64,000 bases of DNA from Prillingera fragicola (Eukaryota; Basidiomycota; Tremellomycetes; Trichosporonales; Trichosporonaceae), in NCBI GenBank assembly GCA_002335605.1, contig BEDY01000014.1, forward strand, positions 209,119 through 273,118. Direction: 5' to 3'. Under the pieces are notes generated by a model that was given only the letters and a program-made list of their open reading frames with translations, was not told the DNA's origin and searched no databases. Made by a program: the position numbers and the translations under genes. Below are positions 11,687-21,676 of this stretch, in pieces. The first letter of the stretch is position 1. Each line of letters starts with the position of its first letter.

Positions 11687-12504
11687 ATGAGCACCCAAGG
11701 CCCACCAGCAGACGCAAAGCAGGCTCAGGCAGCAGCACTCGCAGAGATAGAGGCAGCGCAGAGGAGGAAGCGTGCATTGGACGTCAGCTTGGTAGGTGTC
11801 GCTGTCCAAACACTGCGCCGATCCAGCCGTCGCTACCAGAAAGAGACCTCCGTGTCCCTTTTTCGTGACTCGCCACCCACCCAACAGTGCTGACACGTCA
11901 CAGGCAAACGTCGAGGCAACCATCTGGGCAAACGAAGCATCCTACCTCGAGGACACGGCTGCCAGCGGCGGAAACATTATAAAGGTGAGTTGCTCCGGGC
12001 TGTGCATGCAGTGAGGCCGTCGTCGCTGGTGGCGACGGCGAAGAGAATGCCCACGGGCCAAAAATTGGGCCGGAGCCGGCCATCCGCCGATTGTGGCGGC
12101 GTGGCCGTGGCACACACCGGACTTGTGGAGATATCGCGGACGTAGCTGTCGGCCTCGGACTCTCCAGCTACTGCAGCGGCAGGCGAGCACACCTTGCAGT
12201 GCATGCGGTACAGCTTGAAGCCAAAGCCGCCGAGAAGGCTCCGCGTCCTTCGCAACCGTTCATCGCCTCCCTGAAGCCTCCGAAGCCGAGCCTGGCAGAA
12301 GCTAACCACACCCAGGGTTTCGAGAGCTACCTCAAGCCACCAGTGCATCACGGCTACCACACCAAGCGCAAGACGGAGCCGACGCAGGACGACCACTTGT
12401 TTAGCGGAAGCAGTGTTTCCTTCACCCAGGTAAGGACGTCCCCGCACTTTGAAGATCACGGCGGAACTGACATTCCTTCCCAGTCAATGAGCCAGCAGCG
12501 ATAA
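11687..12504 (+). CDS. EAF6: NuA4 histone acetyltransferase subunit EAF6
   Basis: Small nuclear subunit of NuA4-type histone acetyltransferase complexes. The joined product is 106 residues from four exons (11687-11791, 11904-11984, 12316-12429, 12484-12504). The conserved segment runs ASYLEDTAASGGNIIK, GFESYLKPP, then a basic linker and DDHLFSGSSVSF, the same order as EAF6/MEAF6 proteins. The N-terminal 35 residues form an Ala/Glu/Arg-rich helix, the predicted coiled coil. The splice site after NIIK joins to GFESYL exactly at the family motif. Intron 2 is 331 nt, far longer than its neighbours, and the last exon is only 21 nt including the stop. Confidence 0.9.
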
Positions 12505-12541
12505 TTCTTGTGTCTGTCATCTTGAGACTTTTTGCCATCTT

Positions 12542-12571
12542 GCAGGTATCCATATCGCAGGTATCCATGAC
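12542..12571. repeat. Two-copy 15-bp tandem repeat
   Basis: GCAGGTATCCAT is repeated with a 15-bp period: units at 12542-12556 and 12557-12571 differ only in the last three bases. It lies just after the EAF6 stop, within the likely 3' UTR. Confidence 0.75.
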
Positions 12572-12645
12572 TCCAAGCGCGACGCAGCTCTACGCAAACG
12601 GGGAATCCGCGACCATTGCCGCCTGAGACACACCACACGCAGTTC

Positions 12646-12704
12646 AGTAGTGTCCGCGGCAGTGACCCACCAAGTAGTGTCCGCGGCAGTGGCCCACCGA
12701 GTAG
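12646..12704. repeat. 27-bp tandem repeat in the EAF6-LHS1 spacer
   Basis: Two adjacent 27-bp units (12646-12672 and 12673-12699) starting AGTAGTGTCCGCGGCAGTG differ at two positions, both A to G. A further AGTAG (12700-12704) begins a third unit. Each unit contains the palindrome CCGCGG. It sits in the convergent 3' region of EAF6 and LHS1. Confidence 0.85.
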
Positions 12705-12782
12705 AGCCATCGTGCTCAGAAGAATGCAAAATAATGCAATAATGCCATGCTGCTGTACTGGGTTGAAATCTGCTACACAATT

Positions 12783-15392
12783 CTAAAGCTCCTCGTGCTT
12801 GGGCACGCTGCCCTCCTCCTTGACCTCCTCCTCCTTGATCTCCTCCTGCTTAACCTCCTCCTCCTTCTCCTCCGCGGGCTCCGCGGAACCAGTCTCCTCC
12901 TCAGCGACCGCCGACGCAGTAGTCGAAGGCTTGGGAGGGCGGGGAGCGCGCGGTGCCTTCTTCTTGAGAAGCTTGTGCACAGCCGCCTGGACCTTTTTGC
13001 CGCGCTCGTCCAGGTCCTTGCTGAAGATCAAGGGGTCCTTGGTCTTGTCCTTTTCAATCTTGGCCTGCTCAGACATGAGGGGGTCAACCCAGTCCTCATT
13101 GTCCTTGAGCAGGTCCTTGATGGCGGCGAGCTCCTCGTCCGTGTACTTGGGCGGCGCAACGGGCTTGTCGGCGGGGGCAGCCTCGGCGGCGGCCTTGGCC
13201 TCGGTGACGTTCTTGGCAGCGTCGACCAGGAACGAGCGACCGGCCCACATGGCCTTCTGGAAGTCCTCGACCGACTTGCCGCGCGTGCGCCACTCGGTGA
13301 AGCGGACAGTAACGGGGTGCTCGAGAGTCTCGATGGCGATGCGTTTACCGAGAAGCGTCTCGACGTCGGCGTCATCGGCGTGCTCGTGAAGCCACTCGAA
13401 AGTCTGCTCAACAAGCGACTGGATGTTCTTGCGCTCCTCGGCCGTCGTAAAGTCGTGGACGGCACGGTTATCAGCGTCAGTCGAGAGCAGGTTCTGCAGG
13501 CGGTACAAGTAGCCCTCGAGCATGTTGCGCGCTTCCTCGCGGGCGCGCATGGCAGCCTCAAAGGTGGCAACGGAACGGAGGCGCGAGTGGGTCTCGCGCT
13601 TCTCCTCGCGGGTCAGAGGCTTGGAGCCGAGAGCCTTCTCGCGGAAGACAACGGGAGCGCGCGGCGCCTTGGTGGCAGGCTTGGTCTCGGTGGTGTTGTC
13701 GCCCTCGGTGGCTTCGTCACCCTCGGTGTCCTCCTTCTTCTTGCCAAACAGGCCCTTCAAGGCATTCGCGACACCTCCGTCATCCTTGACAGTGTCGTTC
13801 GAGACAATGGCGGCGTTGGCGACCGAGAAGATGCCCTTGGTGTCAAGACGAACAGTAAGGTTGAGGACAGGCGAAGGAGCCGTGAAGTTGCTAAGGACCT
13901 GAGCAAGCTCGGGGAGGACGACAGACAGGACGGGGTTGCCGTTCTGGGTAATCTCGAGGCCTTCCTCGCCGACCTCGGGCTTGAGGAGGAGCGACTTCTT
14001 CTCGCCAAGCGGCGAGCCGGCAGGGAAGATGACCTCGTCGCCGAGGGAAAAGTCGTACGAAGCGCGCTCCTGGACCTCGATCTGCTTCATCTTGAACTGG
14101 CGGCTAAGACCTGCACCGTAGAAGGCAGCACCGAGGACCGAAGCCTCATCAGTGTTGACGCCCTGGGCAATCTTGTCCTCGTTGTCGCCGAGGGCTGCCC
14201 GGACGGCCGACTGGACAAAGGGAACGCGGCTGTTGCCTCCGAAGAGAATGACCGACTCTACGTCCTCCAGGGTGAGGTTAGCAGCCTCGAGAGCCTGAGT
14301 GACAGGGGCAGTGAAACGATCGACGCTGTCGACAAACTTCTCCTCGAGGGCGATACGCGTCATCTGGGTGCGGAAGTCGATGTCGTTGTAGAGAGACTCA
14401 ATGTTGACGAGGGTCATCTGGTTGGCGCTCAGAATCTGCTTGACACGAACAGCCTCCTTCAGGAGCTTGGCCATGGCACGGGGGTCGTTGACGACATCCT
14501 TCTTGCCAGACTGCTTGATAAAGTCGGCCACGAGCATGTCACGGACGGCAAGGTCGAGATGGACACCACCGACGTCCTCGTTGCCAACAGCCATGACGTC
14601 AATGTGGGTCGTGTTGATGAGCGTCTTGGACTTGGGCGAAGGACGGTACGAGGTCTGGTAGAGCGCAAAGACGGTAGCCGAGGTGGCAAACGCGCCCGAG
14701 TCGTAGACAACCTCGTACTGCTTGTTGCCGAGGCCAGTCTCGGGGTCGTAGTCGGGGAAGGTGCGGGTCATCGCGTAATTGAGAGCGACACCAGTGCCCT
14801 CACCAATCATAGCGAGGCAGGACATGCCCTGCAGCTCGAGCGCATCGCGGTAAGCGCGGCGCTGCTGCTGGGTCCACAGAGCGGGAACGGTGACGACGGC
14901 CTGGGTGATCGTCTCCCCATCGGCTGCCTCCTCGGCGAGAGCACGGAAGTAGGCGATCTGGTGCGCGAGGAGCGCTGTGGGGGTCCAAGCCTGTTCCTCA
15001 AGAAGGGGCTTGGGGACAATAAACTCGGGAATGTCGGGGTGGGCAAAGATCAACTGGCCGTGCTCGTTGACGATGGGCGGGTTGGGGTAGATTGCCGGGG
15101 TCTGGACTTCGGTGGTGGCGAGAAGAGGCTTGACATAGGGGTAGTGGGTGTTGGGGAACCGGGTTGACGACATTTTCCCCTCTGCGCCAAAGACGCGATC
15201 CTTGCGCTTCCAGCCGACTACGCTGCTGATCTTGCGCCTGCTATCCCGGTCGAGCAGGACGTCAAAGGGGATTCCGGGCTTTACGAGGGAGAGTTTTGTG
15301 AATTCAGCTCCATAGTCGATGGCAAGGAGTGCTGCCTGGACTGCTGGGAGTACCAGAGCGAGCAGTATAAAGAGACAGCGTTGCAGCCTCAT
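12783..15392 (-). CDS. LHS1: ER lumenal Hsp70-like chaperone LHS1 / GRP170 (HYOU1)
   Basis: Large Hsp110/GRP170-type chaperone of 869 residues, intronless, acting in the ER lumen as nucleotide exchange factor for BiP/Kar2 and as holdase. ATG 15392 opens a clean signal peptide (LFILLALVLPAVQA, cleavage near residue 20) directly followed by the ATPase fold (LLAIDYGAEFTKLSLV). Hsp70 landmarks are VVTVPALWTQQQRRAY, IGEGTGVALNYA and VILFGGNSRVPFVQ. A long insert and helical C-terminal half follow, then a Pro/Ala and a Glu/Lys-rich repetitive tail (about 800-865). The protein ends in HEEL, an HDEL-like retrieval signal. Potential N-glycosylation sites occur (NTTH, NLTL, NFTA). An unfolded-protein-response-like site lies upstream. 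Confidence 0.93.
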   Translation of the reverse strand: MRLQRCLFILLALVLPAVQAALLAIDYGAEFTKLSLVKPGIPFDVLLDRDSRRKISSVVGWKRKDRVFGAEGKMSSTRFPNTHYPYVKPLLATTEVQTPAIYPNPPIVNEHGQLIFAHPDIPEFIVPKPLLEEQAWTPTALLAHQIAYFRALAEEAADGETITQAVVTVPALWTQQQRRAYRDALELQGMSCLAMIGEGTGVALNYAMTRTFPDYDPETGLGNKQYEVVYDSGAFATSATVFALYQTSYRPSPKSKTLINTTHIDVMAVGNEDVGGVHLDLAVRDMLVADFIKQSGKKDVVNDPRAMAKLLKEAVRVKQILSANQMTLVNIESLYNDIDFRTQMTRIALEEKFVDSVDRFTAPVTQALEAANLTLEDVESVILFGGNSRVPFVQSAVRAALGDNEDKIAQGVNTDEASVLGAAFYGAGLSRQFKMKQIEVQERASYDFSLGDEVIFPAGSPLGEKKSLLLKPEVGEEGLEITQNGNPVLSVVLPELAQVLSNFTAPSPVLNLTVRLDTKGIFSVANAAIVSNDTVKDDGGVANALKGLFGKKKEDTEGDEATEGDNTTETKPATKAPRAPVVFREKALGSKPLTREEKRETHSRLRSVATFEAAMRAREEARNMLEGYLYRLQNLLSTDADNRAVHDFTTAEERKNIQSLVEQTFEWLHEHADDADVETLLGKRIAIETLEHPVTVRFTEWRTRGKSVEDFQKAMWAGRSFLVDAAKNVTEAKAAAEAAPADKPVAPPKYTDEELAAIKDLLKDNEDWVDPLMSEQAKIEKDKTKDPLIFSKDLDERGKKVQAAVHKLLKKKAPRAPRPPKPSTTASAVAEEETGSAEPAEEKEEEVKQEEIKEEEVKEEGSVPKHEEL

Positions 15393-15462
15393 GACTGTTT
15401 GAGCAGTGTGCTCTGCGTGTGTGGTTTGCGAGAGAGATGAAAGAAGGAAATGAACAACAACA

Positions 15463-15471
15463 GCCACGTAG
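15463..15471 (-). promoter_or_regulatory. Possible stress element CTACGTGGC upstream of LHS1
   Basis: Read on the LHS1 strand, CTACGTGGC lies about 70-80 bp upstream of the LHS1 start. It shares the ACGTGG core with the stronger UPRE-like site at 15558-15565. Function is inferred only from sequence and position. Confidence 0.35.
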
Positions 15472-15557
15472 CGAGGGGTTGCTCTTGAAATCTCTGGAAT
15501 CTACGGTGAGACGTGGAGGTACTCAGGGAGTCCGGGATCTGCCACGCGTCGCAGCTG

Positions 15558-15565
15558 CCACGTCA
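15558..15565 (-). promoter_or_regulatory. Putative unfolded-protein-response element TGACGTGG
   Basis: On the LHS1 strand the sequence is TGACGTGGCAG, an exact match to the TGACGTGG core bound by bZIP factors of the ATF6/XBP1/Hac1 class. It lies about 165 bp upstream of the LHS1 start. LHS1 genes are known targets of the unfolded protein response, so the position fits. Binding in this organism is inference. Confidence 0.45.
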
Positions 15566-15736
15566 TTCTTGCGATGAGTGGAGGTGGTCCATGACTGCAA
15601 GGAGGTACTCTTCTGTGCATGCGACAACGGCGATTAGGCGAGAAGAGGGCAAAGTTGAGAAGAGAGCTGTCAAGTCGAAAGCGAAGAGATCCATTGTTCG
15701 GCGGAGTTTTCACACCCAATTTCCCACTGGACAGTC

Positions 15737-15920
15737 TTGAGATACACACAACGGCCAGTCAACATAACTAACCCCCACACATGTGAGTTTTGAGATACAC
15801 ACAGTGGCGACGCCAATGTAACCAAACCCCACACAATGAGTTTCAGATACATACAGTGGCCACTCCAACATAACCAAATCCCACAGAATGAGTTTTGAGA
15901 TGCACACGACGGCCACTCCA
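15737..15920. repeat. 53-bp minisatellite, about 3.5 copies
   Basis: Units at 15737-15789 (53 bp), 15790-15842 (53 bp), 15843-15894 (52 bp) and a partial unit at 15895-15920. Each begins TTGAGATACACAC or a variant and the full units end in TGAGTT. Copies differ by roughly 15-25 percent. The partial last unit runs into a perfect inverted repeat GCCACTC-CA-GAGTGGC (15912-15927). The period is not a multiple of three, which argues against coding. Confidence 0.88.
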
Positions 15921-16880
15921 GAGTGGCTACAAGGCTTTTTAGTTGAGGCAAGGGGATGAGAAGTTTGCTCTAAAGAGTTGCTGACGCGGTTCGAAAATTG
16001 GCAGGGGCTAGGGCATGTTGTTGTGGGCATGTGTGAGAGAACGTGCAGACGAGAAGGAGATGCACTGTGAGGTGTGTCTGATGAACATGGCGTACCATGC
16101 GAACTGGCGCCTCCACTGCCATACGTCACGGCCGCCACCAGCCACCATGCTGCCCAGCCACGGTGTTGCCGCCACAGACGAACTGGAGCGGAGCTCGACC
16201 GAGCCAAGGTCATCGTGTTCCTTTCTCGGTCTTCGTCACTGGGATTCTTTTTCGCATACACAGCCAGCTTATCTCACAACAATAGCTACATCAATACGAT
16301 TTGGGTGCATCCCCCTGCTTGTGGTGAATTCCCGGATCGGATCTGAGGACTGGATGATCAAGCAAGCCCGGGCATCAAACACCAAAGTGGAGACAACGCA
16401 GAGGACAACGGCCACGACGACCATGACGGAAATGACTTTCCCGCCGCTCAGACAGTCCTTTCCTACTGCTGGGCAGGGCCTCTCCTTCACATCAAGTCGT
16501 CCTTCCTACCGCCAGCAGCTGGTGACGGTGGACCGCCCGCTTGGTCATGTGGCGTTTGCCCACAATGCGGACTCACAGAAGCTCTCAGAAGCAGATCTGG
16601 ACTGACAACAGACTTTTCACGCTGACTACGCCTCCTCCTTTCGTGGTTTCTTCGCACTGCAGCCTGGTGCTGACACAAGACGCCCGTAGCAGACAGATTG
16701 CTGACATGCAGCAAGCCTCACACCGAACCACGTCACGCATTCACCACCAGACTGACCATCTCTGGAAAGGCATATAACATATAACAACTACCCGAGCCTG
16801 GAGATTGAGCCCCAGCAACCTTCCAAACTCCCCTCACCACTGCATTCATAACCTACCTAATCCAGCTCCATACACCCACA

Positions 16881-17973
16881 ATGCCCGCTGTCCACTCTGG
16901 TCTCGTTCTCGTCACTGGCGCCACAGGCTTTATCGGCGCCCAGATTGCCCGCCAAATCCTCGACGCCGGTTTCGCCGTCCGGCTCACAGCCCGCACAGCC
17001 GCCAAGGCAGAGTATCTCAGCAAGAACTTTGACGGCAAGGTTGAGACTGTCATTGTCAAGGACATTACCGCCCCCGGTGCCTTTGACGCTGCCGTCGTCG
17101 GTATCGATGCGGTCGTCAACGCTGCGTCGCCCGTCGATCTGGCCCTCAAGGGCGACCCAGCGCTGATCACTGGACCCGCAGTTGCCGGCATCATGCGCCT
17201 TCTCGAGGCGCTCGACAACTTTAGCGAGGCCAAGCGCGTAATTCACATCAGCTCTGTCTGCACCGCCGGCGGTGATCCTGCCACCTACGACGGCCCGCTC
17301 ACGTTCACCGAGGCGGACTGGAATGACCGCGACCTCGACACGGTGAACACCCTCGGCGCCGAGGCAACCGGCCAGGAGAAGTATGACGGTACGTGCCGCT
17401 CGCAATACGCCGCTGACAGACCCAGCCAGCAAGATGCTCTCGGAGCGCGCGTTCTGGACCCACCTGGAGACGAAGCGGAGCTACGACGGCGTAGCAATCC
17501 TCCCCTCCATGGTCCTCGGCAGACCCACCCAAGTAGCCTCTGACGTCGCGACGCACCCAGTCCTCAACTGGATGAAAGAGTACCTGAAGCCCGGCATCTC
17601 GGACGAGCAGCTCAGCACCAAGCTCTGGCCCATCGTCGACGTCCTCGAGGTCGCCGACTCGTGCGTGCTGGCCCTCAAAGCCCCCGCGGTCGCGGGGGAG
17701 CGGTTCCTCGTCGTCGCCGAGTCTCTTTGGGGGAACGACGTTGCGCTCGTAAGTGGCCCCTTGGTTGCCGCGGCTGACATCTAGGCCGCTGCTCGCGCCA
17801 CCGGCAACAAGTCTATCAGCCAAGGCAACGACGATCCCAAGTACCAGGCCGAGCTCGCTGCAACGGCTATCGCCTATGACGGCTCAAAGGCGCAGCGCGT
17901 CCTTGGCGTCAAGTACCGCACCAAGGAGGAGACGCTTGATGCCATGTTCCAGTGGTTCCTGGAGACGTGGTGA
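16881..17973 (+). CDS. NAD(P)-dependent reductase, extended SDR (dihydroflavonol/cinnamoyl-CoA reductase-like)
   Basis: Cytosolic extended short-chain dehydrogenase of 339 residues, three exons (16881-17388, 17426-17748, 17785-17973). The N-terminal Rossmann motif is VTGATGFIGAQIA (TGxxGxxG), an Arg/Lys-rich region after beta-2 favours NADP, and IHISSVCTA supplies the catalytic Ser/Thr. The catalytic pair YxxxK is Y168-D-A-S-K172, formed across the first splice junction, which supports the model. The family includes fungal aldehyde/ketone reductases such as Gre2/Grp2 types. Substrate is not predicted. It converges on a P450 gene with 153 bp between stops. Confidence 0.9.
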
Positions 17974-18126
17974 GGTCTGGTAGCCTCGCAGATTCTCTGT
18001 ACAGAGCCTTTGTACTCTAGCTGGGTGATAATTAGTTTGTACTCGGTGATGATACGCTGCTCAGCACAACATACATTACAAACTTCCATTTTAAACGCCT
18101 CAAAGAACAGACACTGTCCTAGAAAA

Positions 18127-19966
18127 CTAATCGACAAGACTGACGAGCATGGGAAGCTGCTGCGCGCCATTGAGCTCGCCCACGACGCGAGGGCGCATAA
18201 TGATAATGGCCGTGTCGGCAATGACGGGCTTGCTGGGGAGCTCCTCAAACTTGAACGAGCGGAGCAGCATCTGCTTGTCAGCGTCCGTTGCAAGGAGGCA
18301 GAGACACTTACAAACAGCACGACCTTGAGCTCGGCGACAGCGAAGCGGTAGCCAATGCAGTTGCGAGCACCGCCCATGAACGTGAGGATGTTTCCGTACA
18401 CGCCGGGAAGATGGGCCTTGGGGATGCCGTCGACGTCGAATCGGTCTGGGTTGAAGGACTCGGCGTCGTCGCCCCAGAACTCCTTCATGCGGTTCACGCA
18501 GATGATGGCTGGAGAGTCAGTTTCAGCCGCCGTGAGGGGGATACACACGGATCTGGAAGTCGGTGCCCGTCTTGACTGGCACGCTGTCCATCATCTTGCC
18601 GTCCCGGCCCATGACGGGGTTGGTCAGGGGAAGCATGACCGTCTTCTTTGCGATGTAGGTGCGCTCCGTGGCAGGAACGACACCGTCGTAGCGGAGAATC
18701 TCGTGGACGACCTTATCGAGGTAAGGAAGGGCATTGAGTTCGTCACTGGACGTCAGCGAGCAAGCAGGTGTACACTCACAGTCCGGGACGGTCGCTGGCC
18801 ACCGAGCAGACCTCTGCTCGAAGTTTGTCTTGAACATGTTGATTCTCGACGAGGCGCAACAGACCCCAAGAAGCCGAAGTGGACGTTGTTTCACTGCCGG
18901 CCAGCATGAAAGTGGTAATCTGCGCGAGAACTTCGTCGTCGCTCAAACGCTGGTCGGGACGAAGGTCGGGTGACACGTTTGCCCGCATGAGAAGCGACAA
19001 GAGGTCCTTGCCCCCCGACTTGCTCTTTTCGTACCCGATACTCTTCTCGGCTTCAATGGCACTCTTTTGGCGCTCCACAATCTCACGGCCAATGCTAACG
19101 CACATGTTACGGCTGTGGGCTACTCGGCGGTTGTGCTCGTTCTGGAACACACGCAGGACGGGAAAGATGGTCTGCAGAATCCTCCACAAGGTCACCTTTT
19201 GGCCTTCGCGGATCATGTCGTTGAACGAGTCGGCGAGCGGGGCCGGAGTGTCGCCAAATGAGTTGAACTCGTACCCAAATCCAGCTGTGCCAATGACGTC
19301 CAAGGTGTACTTGGAGAGATACTTGACAATGTCAATCTTGCGCGCACCAGGGACAATGTCCTGGGGGGCAGGAGGCGTAGGCGAAGGTACCTCCTGCTCG
19401 GCAACAGCATCGTCCTCAATAATGCTAGTAACCTTGAGACGCATCTCTTCGGCCTTGTCCCACATGATCGATACCATGTCGCGGATCGAGGCAGGCGAGA
19501 AGGCAGGGTTGAGCACACGCCTCTGGCGGCGGTGATGAGCGCCTTCGGCAGTGAGGACACCATCGCCAAGAAGCTCGGCTAGAGCTTGGCTGTTACGAAC
19601 GGGCTTGACAAAGTCGTCCGAGTGCTGGACGATAAACGCCAGCGCAGCAGGGTCGACCGTGATCACACGTTGGCTGCCCAGCAGAGCCCGGACACGGAAG
19701 GTCTGGCCAAACTCGCGAATCCACCTAAAGTTGACCTCGGCTGCTGGCTTTTCAATAATCTCCTTGACATTGCCCCAGACGGCGCTCAGGGGAGCGGGTC
19801 CTGGCAGGTTGGTGAACGAGGCGTTGCGCTCGCGGTAAGGGAACAGGAAGTAGTAGCCCACCAGAATTAGAACAGCCAGAATTGGCACACCAATAACAAG
19901 TCCACGAACGGTCTTGCGCAGGGCGTACTTTAGCCCATCGAGGGCGATATCGCGCCATACGTCCAT
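18127..19966 (-). CDS. Cytochrome P450 monooxygenase
   Basis: ER-anchored P450 of 574 residues in four exons (19966-18780, 18745-18549, 18508-18312, 18270-18127). One N-terminal membrane anchor (VIGVPILAVLILVGYYFLF) is followed by a Pro/Gly hinge (NLPGPAP). The I-helix oxygen-binding motif is AGSETT (about 356-361), the K-helix ExxR is E411-I-L-R414, and the haem loop is FMGGARNCIGYRFA with the proximal Cys at about 512. It resembles fungal CYP families active on hydrocarbons or lipids, but no CYP family can be assigned here. It diverges from the coiled-coil gene at 20431. Confidence 0.93.
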
Positions 19967-20430
19967 CTCTGTGGTGACCGTTGCGGGACAGTGATGTTGA
20001 TGGGAAGAGGGTACAATCTGTCCAATGTGACTTGATGCTTGCTCTTTAAAGGACGAGCAACCGATACCCGATTACGTTAGCTTGCTGTAGCTTCGCGCCA
20101 GCCCTCTGCTGCAAGCCGCGTTCCTAGGAGGACAGTGCCGTCGGAACGTGACCTGGAACCTCGGACAAGAGCAACCTGTTAGTAGAGAGAAGTGCGGGTA
20201 TGGTAGACGGCGTGCGGGTGTCGCGTAGGCAGAGGACGCCTGCTTTGGAAGTGCGACGTGAACTCAAAGGCCGGTTGGGAGACGACAAAAGTGGAGGGAT
20301 CGACAGAACGCGGATCACACATTCATTGAGATGTACGATGACGTAATGCGTTGCCACCCAACACTGGCACGGAATGCTACGACTCTCATCGCCAGCCACC
20401 GCTTTCGTTCGTCTGTCCATCACATCCACC
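19967..20430. promoter_or_regulatory. Divergent promoter, P450 / coiled-coil gene
   Basis: A 464-bp spacer between divergent starts at 19966 and 20431. It should hold both promoters. No recognised element stands out. Confidence 0.35.
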
Positions 20431-21676
20431 ATGGACAACTCTGTAGAGGCAAACGTTTCGGCTGTAGGTCAAGTGAACTAGTCACGGCTGCACTGACATC
20501 CAGCATCGCGAGCTCCTGCAGTCTATACAGGCACTCGACTATGCCAAGCCCACTATGGTGCAGGTCAAGCAGCAGCTGCTCAGGACAGTGGACGAAATCA
20601 GCGCTGAGACTGCCAAGCTAAAGCAGTACGAGGAAGCTACGTGAGTTGGCTCCAGCGGGGTCTGTACGTGCGTGTGCTAATTGAAGTCGCAAAGAGTTCA
20701 AGGACTGGGAGAACATCAAATCGCGAACGCACAAGCGGCTATGGGTCAAAATTAAGAACCCAACCGGGCACAAGGAGACACTGTCAGCCATGGCCGAGAA
20801 GGAGGAAAAGGAATATGTCGAGGCGTTTGGCAAAGAGCAGGGATGTCGCAACCGTCTCGAACTGCTCTTGCAGCAGCGTGACGAGCTCACCAAGGCCGCC
20901 GACGACTTGAAACCCTTCGTCGAGCAGCATGCTCAGCTTCGCGCGCAGCTGGAGGACCTCTACAAGCGTGTGTTCGAAGGCCCCACTCCTTCCTACCCAG
21001 AAGAGGACCAAGCCGAGAGGGCTTACCACAACTGCGTATCAAACTACGACATGGTGAGCCGCCAATGCTGCAGCTTAAGCTAACCTGCAGCTCCAAACTC
21101 AGCTCACGAAGGAAGCGCGCGCGCAGAAGCTCATAGATAATGCCGCACAGTACATGGTAGCAGCCGTTCGTGCGTGCCGATCTGTGAGTACTTTCCTCCT
21201 CCTTCAGTTCGTGCTGCTGATGAGATAAGGCTGAGAGCTACTCGCAATGGGATATGATGGGCGGAGGTGCAATGTCAGATATGATGGAGCGCTCCGAGCT
21301 CGCCAACGCACAGCGTTTCAGCGACCAGGCCCGATTGTCAGTCGAGCAGGCTCGTTCGCTCTCGCCACAGCTCCCAGGCTTGAGTGGTGTGAACGTTGCA
21401 CAGGGTAACCTCATGTCCGACGTCTTCTTCGACAACATCTTTACCGACTATTCGTTCCACAAGAAGATTCAGGCCAGCGCCATGGATCTCAACCGCCAGG
21501 CTATGCAGTTGCAGAAGATCTGCCACACTGCCGCCTCGCGTGTCCATGACTTGATGAGCCAGACCAAGCAGGCTGGAAACGACCTTGAGCGTGCTCGTGA
21601 GACGCTTGAGAGCACCCGCGAGACTATTATGGTCAACGCTGGCAACGCGCCACCACCTATGTACGCTCCGAACTAA
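20431..21676 (+). CDS. Conserved-looking coiled-coil protein of unknown function
   Basis: Predicted 358-residue protein, five exons (20431-20463, 20504-20640, 20687-21053, 21091-21183, 21230-21676), all junctions in frame. I do not recognise the family. The sequence is strongly helical: a leading helix (LLQSIQALDYAKPTMVQVK), a central block with DWENIKSRTHKRLWVKIKNP, long heptad-like stretches (RLELLLQQRDELTKAADDLK), then a Met/Gly-rich linker and a second coiled coil (DLERARETLESTRETI). No membrane span or signal peptide. The layout resembles BAR-like or eisosome-type membrane scaffolds in outline only; I do not claim that function. Confidence 0.75.

Larger units (their letters stand above)
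15393..16880. other. 1.5 kb intergenic region: LHS1 promoter, minisatellite, no supported gene
   Basis: The left part is the LHS1 promoter with two CCACGT-core elements. A 53-bp minisatellite occupies 15737-15920. A 196-codon ATG frame at 16015-16605 and opposing short frames have no recognisable domain and I do not accept them. The right end is the promoter of the reductase at 16881. Confidence 0.5.

Noticed and set aside
12747..15167. 806-codon open frame on the plus strand opposite LHS1
   Set aside because: It is a mirror of the LHS1 gene: Leu/Gly/Val/Asp-rich composition, no ATG-based family signal, and LHS1 on the other strand has a full Hsp70 signature.
15737..15920. CRISPR-like array
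   Set aside because: The repeats are contiguous without unique spacers and diverge from each other; it is a eukaryotic minisatellite.
16015..16714. 196-codon plus-strand ATG frame and minus-strand frames with one hydrophobic segment
   Set aside because: No family resemblance, mixed composition, and the minus-strand frames lack a starting ATG and do not join in frame through plausible splice sites.
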